Below are positions 13,599 through 20,003 of a DNA stretch of 23,348 bases, in pieces. A program made the translations under genes and the position numbers. The stretch's first letter is position 1; each line of letters begins with the position of its first letter. The DNA is taken from positions 1 to 23,348 of the forward strand of contig CALPZT020000002.1 of the NCBI GenBank assembly GCA_943328365.2, read 5' to 3'. The notes under the pieces were generated by a model, which saw nothing but the letters and a program-made list of their open reading frames with translations, ran no database searches and had not been told where the DNA came from. The stretch comes from Bifidobacterium breve. GTDB lineage: Bacteria > Actinomycetota > Actinomycetes > S36-B12.

Positions 13599-16500
13599 CT
13601 GCCCGGGCTGGCATGCCACAGTTTCCGGCCGGGCACGCTCGGCTGCTTTGCGGGGAGCGGAGAACTCCCGAGTTCAGATCCGGCCGGCCGCACATCTGCG
13701 TACGGCGACTGCCGGAACCCGCTCGCATGCACGAGCACCCGCTTGGGCCTCGGGGCATCGTCGGCTGCACGATCGGCATCGAGGAGGTCGAGGAGTGCTC
13801 CCGCGCCGCTCGCGAGCCACACATCGCGAACCCACCCCAGCTCCCATGCGCCGGTCGCTCGGACCGACACCCCGCGGGGACCGGTCCTGCGCACCTCGCC
13901 CCGGACAAGGAGCAGCCAGGACCCGAATACTGTTCGCGCGTACGGGCCCTGGACGTCTTCGAAGAAGGTGGCGTCGATCGGACCGGTGGAATCGTCGAGG
14001 GTGAGGAACACGACGCGACGGCCCGATCTGATGGGCGGGGTCTGCGTGGCCACCTTCACTCCGGCGATGAGCACCTCCTGCCGTGATCGGCAGGAGAGCA
14101 TCCGGCTCGATCGTGTCACCCCGAGCTGCCGCAGCAACTCCGCATGGAAGTCCATGATGTGGTGGCTCACATCAAGTCCGAGCACGTCGAGCTCGGCTCG
14201 GACAAGTTCCGACGCGCTCATCTCAGGCAGTCCTGACGGGGTCAGCTCATCATCGCCGAGGGCAAAGGAGAGCTGGGCCGTACAGTCTTGAGTGCTCCTG
14301 CTGCTGCGTGAAAGATCTGCAATCTGCAGGAGCAGGTCGCGTCGGGTAATACGGCCGCGCTCGCGAACCTGCCGCGCGGAGTTGAATCCATAGACCGAGT
14401 CGAAAGCACCCGCAATGACGAGCCGCTCAATGGTCGGACGGGCCATGCCCGCACGATGCCAGGCATCGACGAGCGACGAGTACGGCTGACCGATCGCGAT
14501 GCTCGCAACCTCGTCAGCGGAGATTCCCTTGACATCGGTGAAGGGCAGCCGCACCCCCCAGGCGCCATGCGGTCCGGGCTCGACCCGGTAGGCATTGGCG
14601 GAACGGTTGATATCGAGGCCGAGAACCTGCACACCGTGATTGCGGGCGTCGTCGAGGATGAGCCGCTTCGGATACATGCCCGGGTCATGCGTGAGGATCC
14701 CTGCATAGAAGGGTGCCGGGTAATGAGCCTTCAGCCAGGCGGACTGGTAGGTCGGCAGCGCGAAGGCTGCGGCATGCGCCTTGCAGAAGCCGAACGAGGC
14801 GAATGACCGCAGGACGTCCCAGACCTTCTCGACGACTGCAAGCGAATAGCCCCGGCGAATCGCAGCGGGATAGAACCACACCCTCACCTCATCGATGCCA
14901 GCGGGTGAGTTCATCGAGCGTCTGCTCTCGTCGGCCTCCGCCAGCGAGCACCCGGTCATGATCTCGACGATCCGCATCACCTGCTCGTGAAAGACCACGA
15001 CCCCGTAGGTCTCCTCGAGCACCGGGCGCAAATCCTGGTGCAGGTACTGCGGCGCATTCCAGCCCTGGCGCGCTCGCAGGAACGGCGTGATCATGTCCGA
15101 CTTCACCGGCCCAGGACGGAACAGCGAGATATCGATGATGAGGTCGCCGAACGTCTCAGGCGCAAACTTGCCGATGAGTTCGCGCTGGCCCGGCGACTCG
15201 ATTTGAAAACAGCCGAGCGTGCGGGTCGTCCGGATGAGATCGAAGGTCTGCTCGTCATCAAGCACTGACGCATCGAGTTCGATGCGCTCTCCCATCGTTC
15301 GCTCGATCTCGTCGAGCGCGTGTGCCATCGATGACTGCATTCGAATGCCGAGCACATCGAGCTTGAGCAGGCCCATCTCCTCCACGTCGACCTTGTCGAA
15401 CTGGCTCATCGGGTAGCCCGCCGCACTCGGCTCGACCGGGGTGCGGTCGAGCAGGGATGCATCCGACAGCAGCACCCCGCATGGATGCAGGGCAACATGC
15501 CGCGGCAGCCCGTCGAGGGACTCGACGAGGCCGAGAAAGGAATCGAGCTCGCCACGCGCGGCAAGCCTGCCGAAGCTGGAGTTGCGCAGCTCAGGCAGAT
15601 CGGCGAGCGCTGCGCGCGCATCGCGGGCACGAATATGCGGGAACGCCTTGGCGAATGACCCGACATCGTCCGGCGGCATACCGAGCGCCGCCCCGACATC
15701 GCGGATCGCGTGCCGCACCCGATAGGTCTCCATCATCGACACGCATGCCACCCGCTCGGAGCCGAAGCGCTCGAAGATGAGGTCGTAGGCCTCGAGCCGC
15801 CGCGCGGACTCCACATCGATATCGATGTCGGGCAGGACACGTCGCAACGGCGATAGGAATCGCTCCATGAGCAGGCCGTGCCTGATCGGATCGACTCCGG
15901 AGATGCCGAGGAGGTGGTTGACGAGGCTGCCCGCCCCTGATCCGCGGGCGGCGACCCTGATACCGCGGTCCTTGATCAAGCGCACGACCTCCGCCACGGT
16001 GAGGAAGTACCCGGCGAATCCCATCCGTGCGATGGTCTGCAGCTCATCAGCGAGTCGCACACCTGCGGCACTGCGGTCTGCTGTGTCCGGGTAGGCACCG
16101 GCGATCTCGTCGGTACACCGCCGCTCCAGGATCACGTCGGCCTCGCGGACGGACGCGGTCGAATCGCTCGACACCCGGCGATTGAGCAGCACATCGAGCT
16201 CCGGAACGAAGACCTCGCCGAGGCCGAGATCCGCTGCCGGATCGATCACGCACTCCTGTGCCAAGGCTCGGGTTGCTCGCAGGAGGTCATTCGCGTTGCA
16301 ACCGGCCGCCGCAGCGATCTCATCGGCCACCAGGGCGAGCTCAGCAGGGGTCTTCAGGTATGCCTCGCCATTATTCAGTGACAGACGGCGCGAGCTCAGC
16401 GGCACGAGGAGCCGGGCCGAGTCGAGGACATCGGCCACTCGCGCGTCACTGCGGTCCAGATGCCGCACCGCGTTCGTGAGCACGACCGGGATCTGCCGGC

Positions 16501-17134
16501 CATTCGCCCACTGCCACATTCGTGCCGCCGACGCGGTCGATGCCGGGTGCCCGGACACGGTTCGATGGCTGGTGAGTGCGACTCGCAGGTCGGGATCGAC
16601 GATCGAACGCAGGGCGCCCAGCGCTGCATCGGCTCGGTCCGGCCGGCCATCGGCGAGTTGCGCCGCGACCTCCGACGTCCACCCAAGGAGCACGACAAGT
16701 CCTTCACCATGCTCGGAGAGCGCCTTCCATGGCAGCCACGGCAGCCCTCGATCGGTATGCGCGCCGCCGTGAGCGATCGAGACGACTCGGCACAGCGAGG
16801 CCCACCCACGCCTGCCCTTGGCGAGGAGGACGACCCTCGGTCGATGCTCATCGATCCACTGCCCACCGCGAGTCGGGGTGCGGCGGGTCACGCTCGCCCG
16901 CGGATCCGGGAGCAGCGACTCGACCGCGAGATCGACGCCGAGCACCGCCGCGATCGGCCCCCGCTCACAGGCCCGCACCCACTGCACCGCTCCGTACAGC
17001 CCGTCACGGTCAGCGAGGCCGATGATGTCGTGGCCGTCGGCAACGGCCCGGTCGACGAGCCGCTGCGGAGGAGCCGTGCCGTACTGCAGCGAGTAGCTCG
17101 ACGCCACCTGCAGATGCGGCCATGCGTGTGCCAT
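13583..17134 (-). CDS. dnaE2: Error-prone DNA polymerase III alpha subunit DnaE2 (ImuC)
   Basis: DnaE2 is the C-family polymerase that performs damage-induced mutagenesis. The 1183-residue product has an N-terminal PHP domain, polymerase core, and OB-fold (VLIAGVKVATQTPPIRSGRR and following). The core shows ARGSGAGSLV (396-404), the catalytic acidic cluster PDIDIDVES (435-443; D436, D438, D440), VFHEQVMRI, and FGFCKAHAAAFALPTYQSAW. The PHP domain looks inactive: the usual HxH strand reads HLQVASSYS (7-15) and the TDHDG loop reads ADRDG (41-45), so metal ligands are missing. The start at 17134 has AAGGA about 11 nt upstream. The C-terminus ends in the SSGW of a tandem repeat that continues past the stop. 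It lies 164 bp after the HEPN gene and 39 bp before dinB. It is predicted to be LexA-regulated through the upstream promoter. Confidence 0.95.
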   Translation of the reverse strand: MAHAWPHLQVASSYSLQYGTAPPQRLVDRAVADGHDIIGLADRDGLYGAVQWVRACERGPIAAVLGVDLAVESLLPDPRASVTRRTPTRGGQWIDEHRPRVVLLAKGRRGWASLCRVVSIAHGGAHTDRGLPWLPWKALSEHGEGLVVLLGWTSEVAAQLADGRPDRADAALGALRSIVDPDLRVALTSHRTVSGHPASTASAARMWQWANGRQIPVVLTNAVRHLDRSDARVADVLDSARLLVPLSSRRLSLNNGEAYLKTPAELALVADEIAAAAGCNANDLLRATRALAQECVIDPAADLGLGEVFVPELDVLLNRRVSSDSTASVREADVILERRCTDEIAGAYPDTADRSAAGVRLADELQTIARMGFAGYFLTVAEVVRLIKDRGIRVAARGSGAGSLVNHLLGISGVDPIRHGLLMERFLSPLRRVLPDIDIDVESARRLEAYDLIFERFGSERVACVSMMETYRVRHAIRDVGAALGMPPDDVGSFAKAFPHIRARDARAALADLPELRNSSFGRLAARGELDSFLGLVESLDGLPRHVALHPCGVLLSDASLLDRTPVEPSAAGYPMSQFDKVDVEEMGLLKLDVLGIRMQSSMAHALDEIERTMGERIELDASVLDDEQTFDLIRTTRTLGCFQIESPGQRELIGKFAPETFGDLIIDISLFRPGPVKSDMITPFLRARQGWNAPQYLHQDLRPVLEETYGVVVFHEQVMRIVEIMTGCSLAEADESRRSMNSPAGIDEVRVWFYPAAIRRGYSLAVVEKVWDVLRSFASFGFCKAHAAAFALPTYQSAWLKAHYPAPFYAGILTHDPGMYPKRLILDDARNHGVQVLGLDINRSANAYRVEPGPHGAWGVRLPFTDVKGISADEVASIAIGQPYSSLVDAWHRAGMARPTIERLVIAGAFDSVYGFNSARQVRERGRITRRDLLLQIADLSRSSRSTQDCTAQLSFALGDDELTPSGLPEMSASELVRAELDVLGLDVSHHIMDFHAELLRQLGVTRSSRMLSCRSRQEVLIAGVKVATQTPPIRSGRRVVFLTLDDSTGPIDATFFEDVQGPYARTVFGSWLLLVRGEVRRTGPRGVSVRATGAWELGWVRDVWLASGAGALLDLLDADRAADDAPRPKRVLVHASGFRQSPYADVRPAGSELGSSPLPAKQPSVPGRKLWHASPGSSSGW

Positions 17135-17208
17135 GAGTCATCAGATCCTTCGTGCACCGCCTCGGCTCAGGAGCCAGACGTCATGGGAAGTCGGAAGCAA
17201 AAGGCAGC

Positions 17209-17254
17209 GGTCGCCAGTTCAACGAGACACGGGGGGTTCGCCGAACTGGCGACC
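17209..17254 (-). other. Stem-loop with perfect 12-bp arms between HEPN gene and dnaE2
   Basis: GGTCGCCAGTTC (17209-17220) and GAACTGGCGACC (17243-17254) are perfect inverted copies around a 22-nt loop. They lie in the 164-bp gap between the HEPN gene and dnaE2. No U-run follows on the minus strand, so an intrinsic terminator is not complete. RNA processing, attenuation, or an operator for a second dnaE2 promoter are possible. No gene is seen in the gap 17135-17298. Confidence 0.65.
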
Positions 17255-17298
17255 ACTGCGTACCGGCTGTCGGGGGAATCAGCCGGGTCGGATGCCGA

Positions 17299-17784
17299 TC
17301 AGCCGGTATGACGCAGCCCGGCGATCAGCATGGTCTGGTGGGGCAGGCCGAGCGTTCCGGTGACCCGGGCCAGGAAGGCATCGGCATCACGGACGAGGTC
17401 ATCTGCCTCCCGCGGAGTGACGCACGGCACGCCGGCCTCTGCCGCAGAGCGCTTGCGTGCGCTCGTAGCGAAGAACGCTGCCCATTCAGTGAATTCGAAC
17501 GCGACCTCGGGGAGCACCACCCAGACGCTGCGGACCTGCCGCCGGCGCTTGCCGCTCGGCCGGCTCCGCGCGGCGAGCACTGCTGCAGCCGCACGGAGGG
17601 CAGCAAGATGCGCTGCCGCATAGCGCTCGCACGGCGTACTCGCGATCACTGCCTCGGTCAGGCTCCGGCGGGCGGACGCAACGAGGTCACGGACTGCCGC
17701 AGGCAGCGGCGCGCTTACCGGTGCCGTGGCGTTGCCTGCCCAGGCCGGGCTCATCGGTGCGATCGTGCTCGTCAGGGTGGTCAT
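17299..17784 (-). CDS. SAV_6107-type HEPN domain protein
   Basis: The 161-residue product is mostly alpha-helical. The recognised block is ERYAAAHLAALRAAAAVL (53-70), typical of actinobacterial SAV_6107-like HEPN proteins encoded beside DnaE2. It contains Arg54-x4-His59, which fits the Rx4-6H motif of HEPN ribonucleases; whether this family is catalytic is not known to me. A basic patch (SGKRRRQVR, 77-85) and VWVVLPEVAFEFTEWAAFF (88-106) follow. The ATG has AAGGAG at about 6 nt, a strong site. It lies 36 bp after the DUF6504 gene and 164 bp before dnaE2, inside the predicted SOS operon. A role in the polymerase complex or in an RNA-directed damage response is inference. Confidence 0.88.
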   Translation of the reverse strand: MTTLTSTIAPMSPAWAGNATAPVSAPLPAAVRDLVASARRSLTEAVIASTPCERYAAAHLAALRAAAAVLAARSRPSGKRRRQVRSVWVVLPEVAFEFTEWAAFFATSARKRSAAEAGVPCVTPREADDLVRDADAFLARVTGTLGLPHQTMLIAGLRHTG

Positions 17785-17820
17785 GTCGCTCTCCTTGTCG
17801 ATGCTGGACGTACGGCCCGG

Positions 17821-18114
17821 CTAGTCGTTGACCCGGAGGAGTCGCCAAGCATCGGCAACCACCGCCAGGTCGTACACACCGGAGGTTCCGGCGCGTGATA
17901 CCGCTTCGACCCGCCAGACATCGCGATGCGCTGCCCGACTATTCGACCCTGCTAAGCCCTGCTCTCTCCACCACGCTGTCGCCTCGACCCAGGTTGCAAT
18001 GACCGCCTGCACTTCGTATCTCCGACCGTTCCAGCGAAAAACCGATGGAGTCCCGTTCTCGTCCATGGTCACCCGCACTGACTGGGCGTCCGATGGCCTA
18101 GGACGGCGACTCAC
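17821..18114 (-). CDS. DUF6504 family small protein, first gene of the SOS operon
   Basis: The 97-residue product begins at a GTG, with GGAAAGG about 9 nt upstream. It reads PSVFRWNGRRYEVQAVIATW (23-42), then WREQGLAGSNSRAAHRDVWR and VYDLAVVADAWRLLRV. The alternating strands and many Trp and Arg suggest a small beta-barrel or SH3-like fold. The DUF6504 call rests on this pattern and the gene order with HEPN and DnaE2. Function is unknown; an accessory role in the mutagenic polymerase complex is inferred from context. It is the gene closest to the LexA box, with a structured leader in front. Confidence 0.85.
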   Translation of the reverse strand: MSRRPRPSDAQSVRVTMDENGTPSVFRWNGRRYEVQAVIATWVEATAWWREQGLAGSNSRAAHRDVWRVEAVSRAGTSGVYDLAVVADAWRLLRVND

Positions 18115-18136
18115 CGGCAGCGGCCTTTCCGGTCGA

Positions 18137-18174
18137 CTCGCCTGCTGGGCCCGGGGTCGAGGCGAGCCCAGCAG
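18137..18174 (-). promoter_or_regulatory. Structured leader with two competing stems before the DUF6504 gene
   Basis: Stem A pairs 18142-18150 with 18166-18174 (perfect 9-bp arms CTGCTGGGC/GCCCAGCAG, 15-nt loop). Stem B pairs 18137-18142 with 18161-18166 (CTCGCC/GGCGAG). They share bases at 18142 and 18166, so they exclude each other. The Shine-Dalgarno of the first gene comes immediately after. This might act as a translational or transcriptional switch; that is inference. Confidence 0.5.
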
Positions 18175-18220
18175 ACAAGTGCGTAGCCTTCGACGCCGGC
18201 CGCGAATCCGGAGACGGAAG

Positions 18221-18244
18221 GCATTCGAACATTTGTTCGAATGC
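18221..18244 (-). promoter_or_regulatory. LexA operator (SOS box)
   Basis: The core at 18225-18240 is TCGAAC-N4-GTTCGA, the actinobacterial/Gram-positive SOS consensus. The symmetry extends to 11-bp perfect arms over 24 bp. It lies just downstream of the predicted -10 box at about +1 to +20, so LexA binding should block initiation of the DUF6504-HEPN-dnaE2-dinB operon. Confidence 0.9.
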
Positions 18245-18249
18245 TGGAT

Positions 18250-18279
18250 ACGTTAGCCCCCGACTCTGACAGTCGTCAA
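18250..18279 (-). promoter_or_regulatory. Predicted promoter of the SOS mutagenesis operon
   Basis: On the minus strand TTGACG (18279-18274) and TAACGT (18255-18250) are separated by 18 bp. The expected start is near 18243, inside the SOS box, giving a leader of about 130 nt before the GTG at 18114. Confidence 0.7.
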
Positions 18280-18380
18280 TCCCTGCGTTCTTTCCATTCG
18301 GTTTCTCTGCGGGGATCCGGCGATGGATACTAGAAGCGCATTCACGACTCATAGCGAGTCACCATGCATAGGGAGCCACC

Positions 18381-18761
18381 ATGAGTGAGAAGAGCAGCCA
18401 GGCCGACTGGCAAGGAGTCGGCGATTCCGTCAAGGAACTCGGCCGGAAGCTCAAGGAGCATGCCAGCGACGCACAGGATGCCATCAAGTCCACGAGCGCT
18501 CCGCTCAGCGGTGTCGCAGCCCAGGTCGGCGTCGTATTCAAGACCGGACTGGCCAAGCTCGATGAGACAGTGAGCGACCCTGCGATTGGCGCAGCAGCGC
18601 GCGGGGCCACCGGAAAATTCCTCGACGCCCTCAAGGTCCAACTGGGCGCCGCCCAGCCGGCAGAGTCCTCCGCAGAGAAGCCCGAGCCCGCCGCCGAGAA
18701 GCCCGGAGACGAGAACCCCGAAGGCCAGCACAACAACCCGAGGGCATCGCCTGGGGCGTGA
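18381..18761 (+). CDS. Small helical hydrophilic protein, function unknown
   Basis: The 126-residue product has an amphipathic helical body (GDSVKELGRKLKEHASDAQD, then LAKLDETVSDPAIGAAARGA up to ~90). Its tail is disordered and rich in Pro and Glu, with a short repeat (AEKPEPAAEKP). There is no signal or membrane helix. It resembles small cytoplasmic helical proteins common in actinobacteria near envelope or stress genes, but I recognise no named family. The ATG follows GGGAG at about 7 nt. It is divergent from the SOS operon, 266 bp from its first gene. An imperfect inverted repeat GACTC-N5-GAGTC (18346-18360) lies in its leader. Whether the LexA box also affects this gene cannot be told. 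Confidence 0.8.
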   Translation: MSEKSSQADWQGVGDSVKELGRKLKEHASDAQDAIKSTSAPLSGVAAQVGVVFKTGLAKLDETVSDPAIGAAARGATGKFLDALKVQLGAAQPAESSAEKPEPAAEKPGDENPEGQHNNPRASPGA

Positions 18762-18817
18762 CCTTGTTCGGCCCGGCCAGGATCCCGATCATCGGCGGTG
18801 CTGTCACACCCGAGCCC

Positions 18818-18823
18818 TACGGT
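18818..18823 (+). promoter_or_regulatory. Candidate -10 box (TACGGT) for leaderless small membrane gene
   Basis: TACGGT ends 8 nt before the ATG at 18832 with no ribosome binding site between. It is followed by CA, as at 8189 and 10469. Confidence 0.35.
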
Positions 18824-18831
18824 CACGACCC

Positions 18832-19101
18832 ATGCAGGCACATGCGATGCGCAGCCGACTGATCGCCTCGCCACGACTGATCGCGTCGCCACGAATAGCG
18901 GTGGCGATCGCCATCGTCGCGACGAGCCTTCTCACCCTCCGGCTTTCGCTCGAGGACTCGAGGATGACCGCGCTCGTCGGCCTGCTTCGCCCGATCACCC
19001 TCGCTATCGGTCTCGGCCTGTCCGTCGTCGCCGTCGTGAGTTCGATCGCCTCCTTCCCGATCGCTCCCCTGCCCGCGACCGCCGACGACGACACGCCGTA
19101 G
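18832..19101 (+). CDS. Small two-helix membrane protein, function unknown
   Basis: The 89-residue product begins MQAHAMRSRLIASP, then two hydrophobic segments (IAVAIAIVATSLLTLRLSL, ~25-43, and ITLAIGLGLSVVAVVSSIAS, ~56-75) and a short acidic tail ADDDTP. Third codon positions are strongly GC-rich throughout, supporting coding. An 18-bp near-perfect tandem repeat (18856-18873, 18874-18891) encodes the doubled RLIASP. No Shine-Dalgarno is visible; a TACGGT box 8 nt upstream suggests leaderless expression, or the start may be the ATG at 18847. No family recognised. Confidence 0.6.
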   Translation: MQAHAMRSRLIASPRLIASPRIAVAIAIVATSLLTLRLSLEDSRMTALVGLLRPITLAIGLGLSVVAVVSSIASFPIAPLPATADDDTP

Positions 19102-19109
19102 CGAGTTTT

Positions 19110-19149
19110 GTGTCTACTTCTGGACACTTTCGATTGTCTATGCATAGAC
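19110..19149 (+). promoter_or_regulatory. Two palindromes upstream of the Cys-containing small gene
   Basis: GTGTC-N8-GACAC (19110-19127) and the perfect 14-bp palindrome GTCTATGCATAGAC (19136-19149) both contain TGTCTA, 24 bp apart. The second includes TAGACT, a possible -10 box 27 bp before the ATG. They look like two operator half-turn-spaced sites for a dimeric repressor; no regulator is identified. Confidence 0.5.
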
Positions 19150-19175
19150 TGCTCACCTCAGATTAGGAGGTCAGC

Positions 19176-19403
19176 ATGAATATTCGATTCTCAACTCGCG
19201 GCGGTCAAGACCAGCCGTCGACCGGAGCAGCCCGGCCCCTCCCCGACCATCAGGTGACATCGGGCTTCTCCTACGCCATGTGCCGCTTCACGCTCGACTG
19301 CAGCTGCGGTGCGCACAATGACACGCCCTACATCGACGAGGCCCTCGAGTGGCGCGAGATGCACGAGCGCCTTGCACCCCTCTCCGACCAGCTGGGAGGC
19401 TGA
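19176..19403 (+). CDS. 75-aa protein with C-x5-C-x-C-x2-H cluster, function unknown
   Basis: The ATG follows AGGAGG at about 5 nt, a near-ideal ribosome binding site. The product has a polar N-terminus, then AMCRFTLDCSCGAHNDTP with Cys36, Cys42, Cys44 and His47, and a C-terminal helix (YIDEALEWREMHERLAPLSD). The cluster could bind a metal ion, but four ligands in a short loop is only suggestive. It lies 3 bp before the next gene, so the pair is an operon. I know no family for it. Strong translation signal plus two upstream palindromes suggest a regulated, well-expressed gene. Confidence 0.75.
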   Translation: MNIRFSTRGGQDQPSTGAARPLPDHQVTSGFSYAMCRFTLDCSCGAHNDTPYIDEALEWREMHERLAPLSDQLGG

Positions 19404-19406
19404 CAC

Positions 19407-19949
19407 ATGCCGAAGGCACATCACTCCAAGAGCTCGACAACAAAGGCACTCGAGAAAGCCACGAAGGACTGGCGCTCGGCAAAAAAGCGCGAACGAGCCG
19501 CTCGCAATGCACTCGCAGCCATCGTGAACGAGGCAGTCGCCAGCGGCGTCATGTCCGAGAACAAGGTTGCCTCAGTCACGGCCATTCCGCGGATGACCAT
19601 CCGCAAGATGCTCGGCAAGGACGACGCAGCGGCAGAAGACACCGTGACCGATGAGCCCATCGTCGCGGCCGTCGAGGTTCCCGTCATTGCATCAGCCGCC
19701 GAAGGAGAAGCCGCCGAATCGGACGCTGCCGAACCTGATGTCGCATCCGCCGACCAGGCGACTGAGCCGGTGGTTTCAGTCGACGACGCAGCGCAGTCGG
19801 ACACCGATACCGAGGAGGCGTCTGAGGATGCGCCTGCGGAGGCGTCTGAGGAGACGCCTGCGGACGATGTCGAGTCCCCCGAGCCAGCGGTCCCTAGCCA
19901 GGAAACTCCGGCATGGGGCGGCGTAGCACGGCCATCGTTCCTGGCCTAG
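19407..19949 (+). CDS. Basic HTH-like protein with long acidic tail, function unknown
   Basis: The 180-residue product has two contrasting halves. Residues 1-71 are basic and helical (AKKRERAARNALAAIVNEAV) and end in a helix-turn-helix-like stretch, NKVASVTAIPRMTIRKMLGK (52-71), resembling the recognition part of small DNA-invertase or LacI-type HTHs. Residues 72-168 are almost entirely Ala, Glu, Asp, Pro, Ser and Thr, thus disordered and strongly acidic, ending PAWGGVARPSFLA. A 24-bp tandem repeat (19815-19838, 19839-19862) encodes EASEDAPA and EASEETPA. The start has GGGAGG about 6 nt upstream and lies 3 bp after the preceding gene. DNA binding is a guess from the motif. Confidence 0.8.
   Translation: MPKAHHSKSSTTKALEKATKDWRSAKKRERAARNALAAIVNEAVASGVMSENKVASVTAIPRMTIRKMLGKDDAAAEDTVTDEPIVAAVEVPVIASAAEGEAAESDAAEPDVASADQATEPVVSVDDAAQSDTDTEEASEDAPAEASEETPADDVESPEPAVPSQETPAWGGVARPSFLA
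19815..19862 (+). repeat. 24-bp tandem repeat in acidic tail
   Basis: Two contiguous 24-bp units differ at a few bases and encode EASEDAPA and EASEETPA. The unit length keeps the frame, so tail length can vary by slippage without loss of the gene. Confidence 0.8.
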
Positions 19950-20003
19950 GCACCACCGAAGGCACGATGTCCTGGGCTTCTGGGCCGAATTCGGATCCTG
20001 TTG

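Noticed and set aside
16460..17311. 283-codon plus-strand frame antisense to dnaE2 and the gap before it
   Set aside because: Mostly a shadow of dnaE2; the part in the gap contains the 12-bp inverted repeat and has no start signal of its own.
18221..18244. The 24-bp dyad as a transcription terminator
   Set aside because: It is AT-rich at the centre with a 2-bp loop, has no U-run, and matches the LexA consensus next to a promoter.
18098..18352. 84-codon minus-strand frame covering the SOS promoter and leader
   Set aside because: It would be translated across the -35, -10 and LexA box and has no family resemblance; the region is better explained as promoter and leader.
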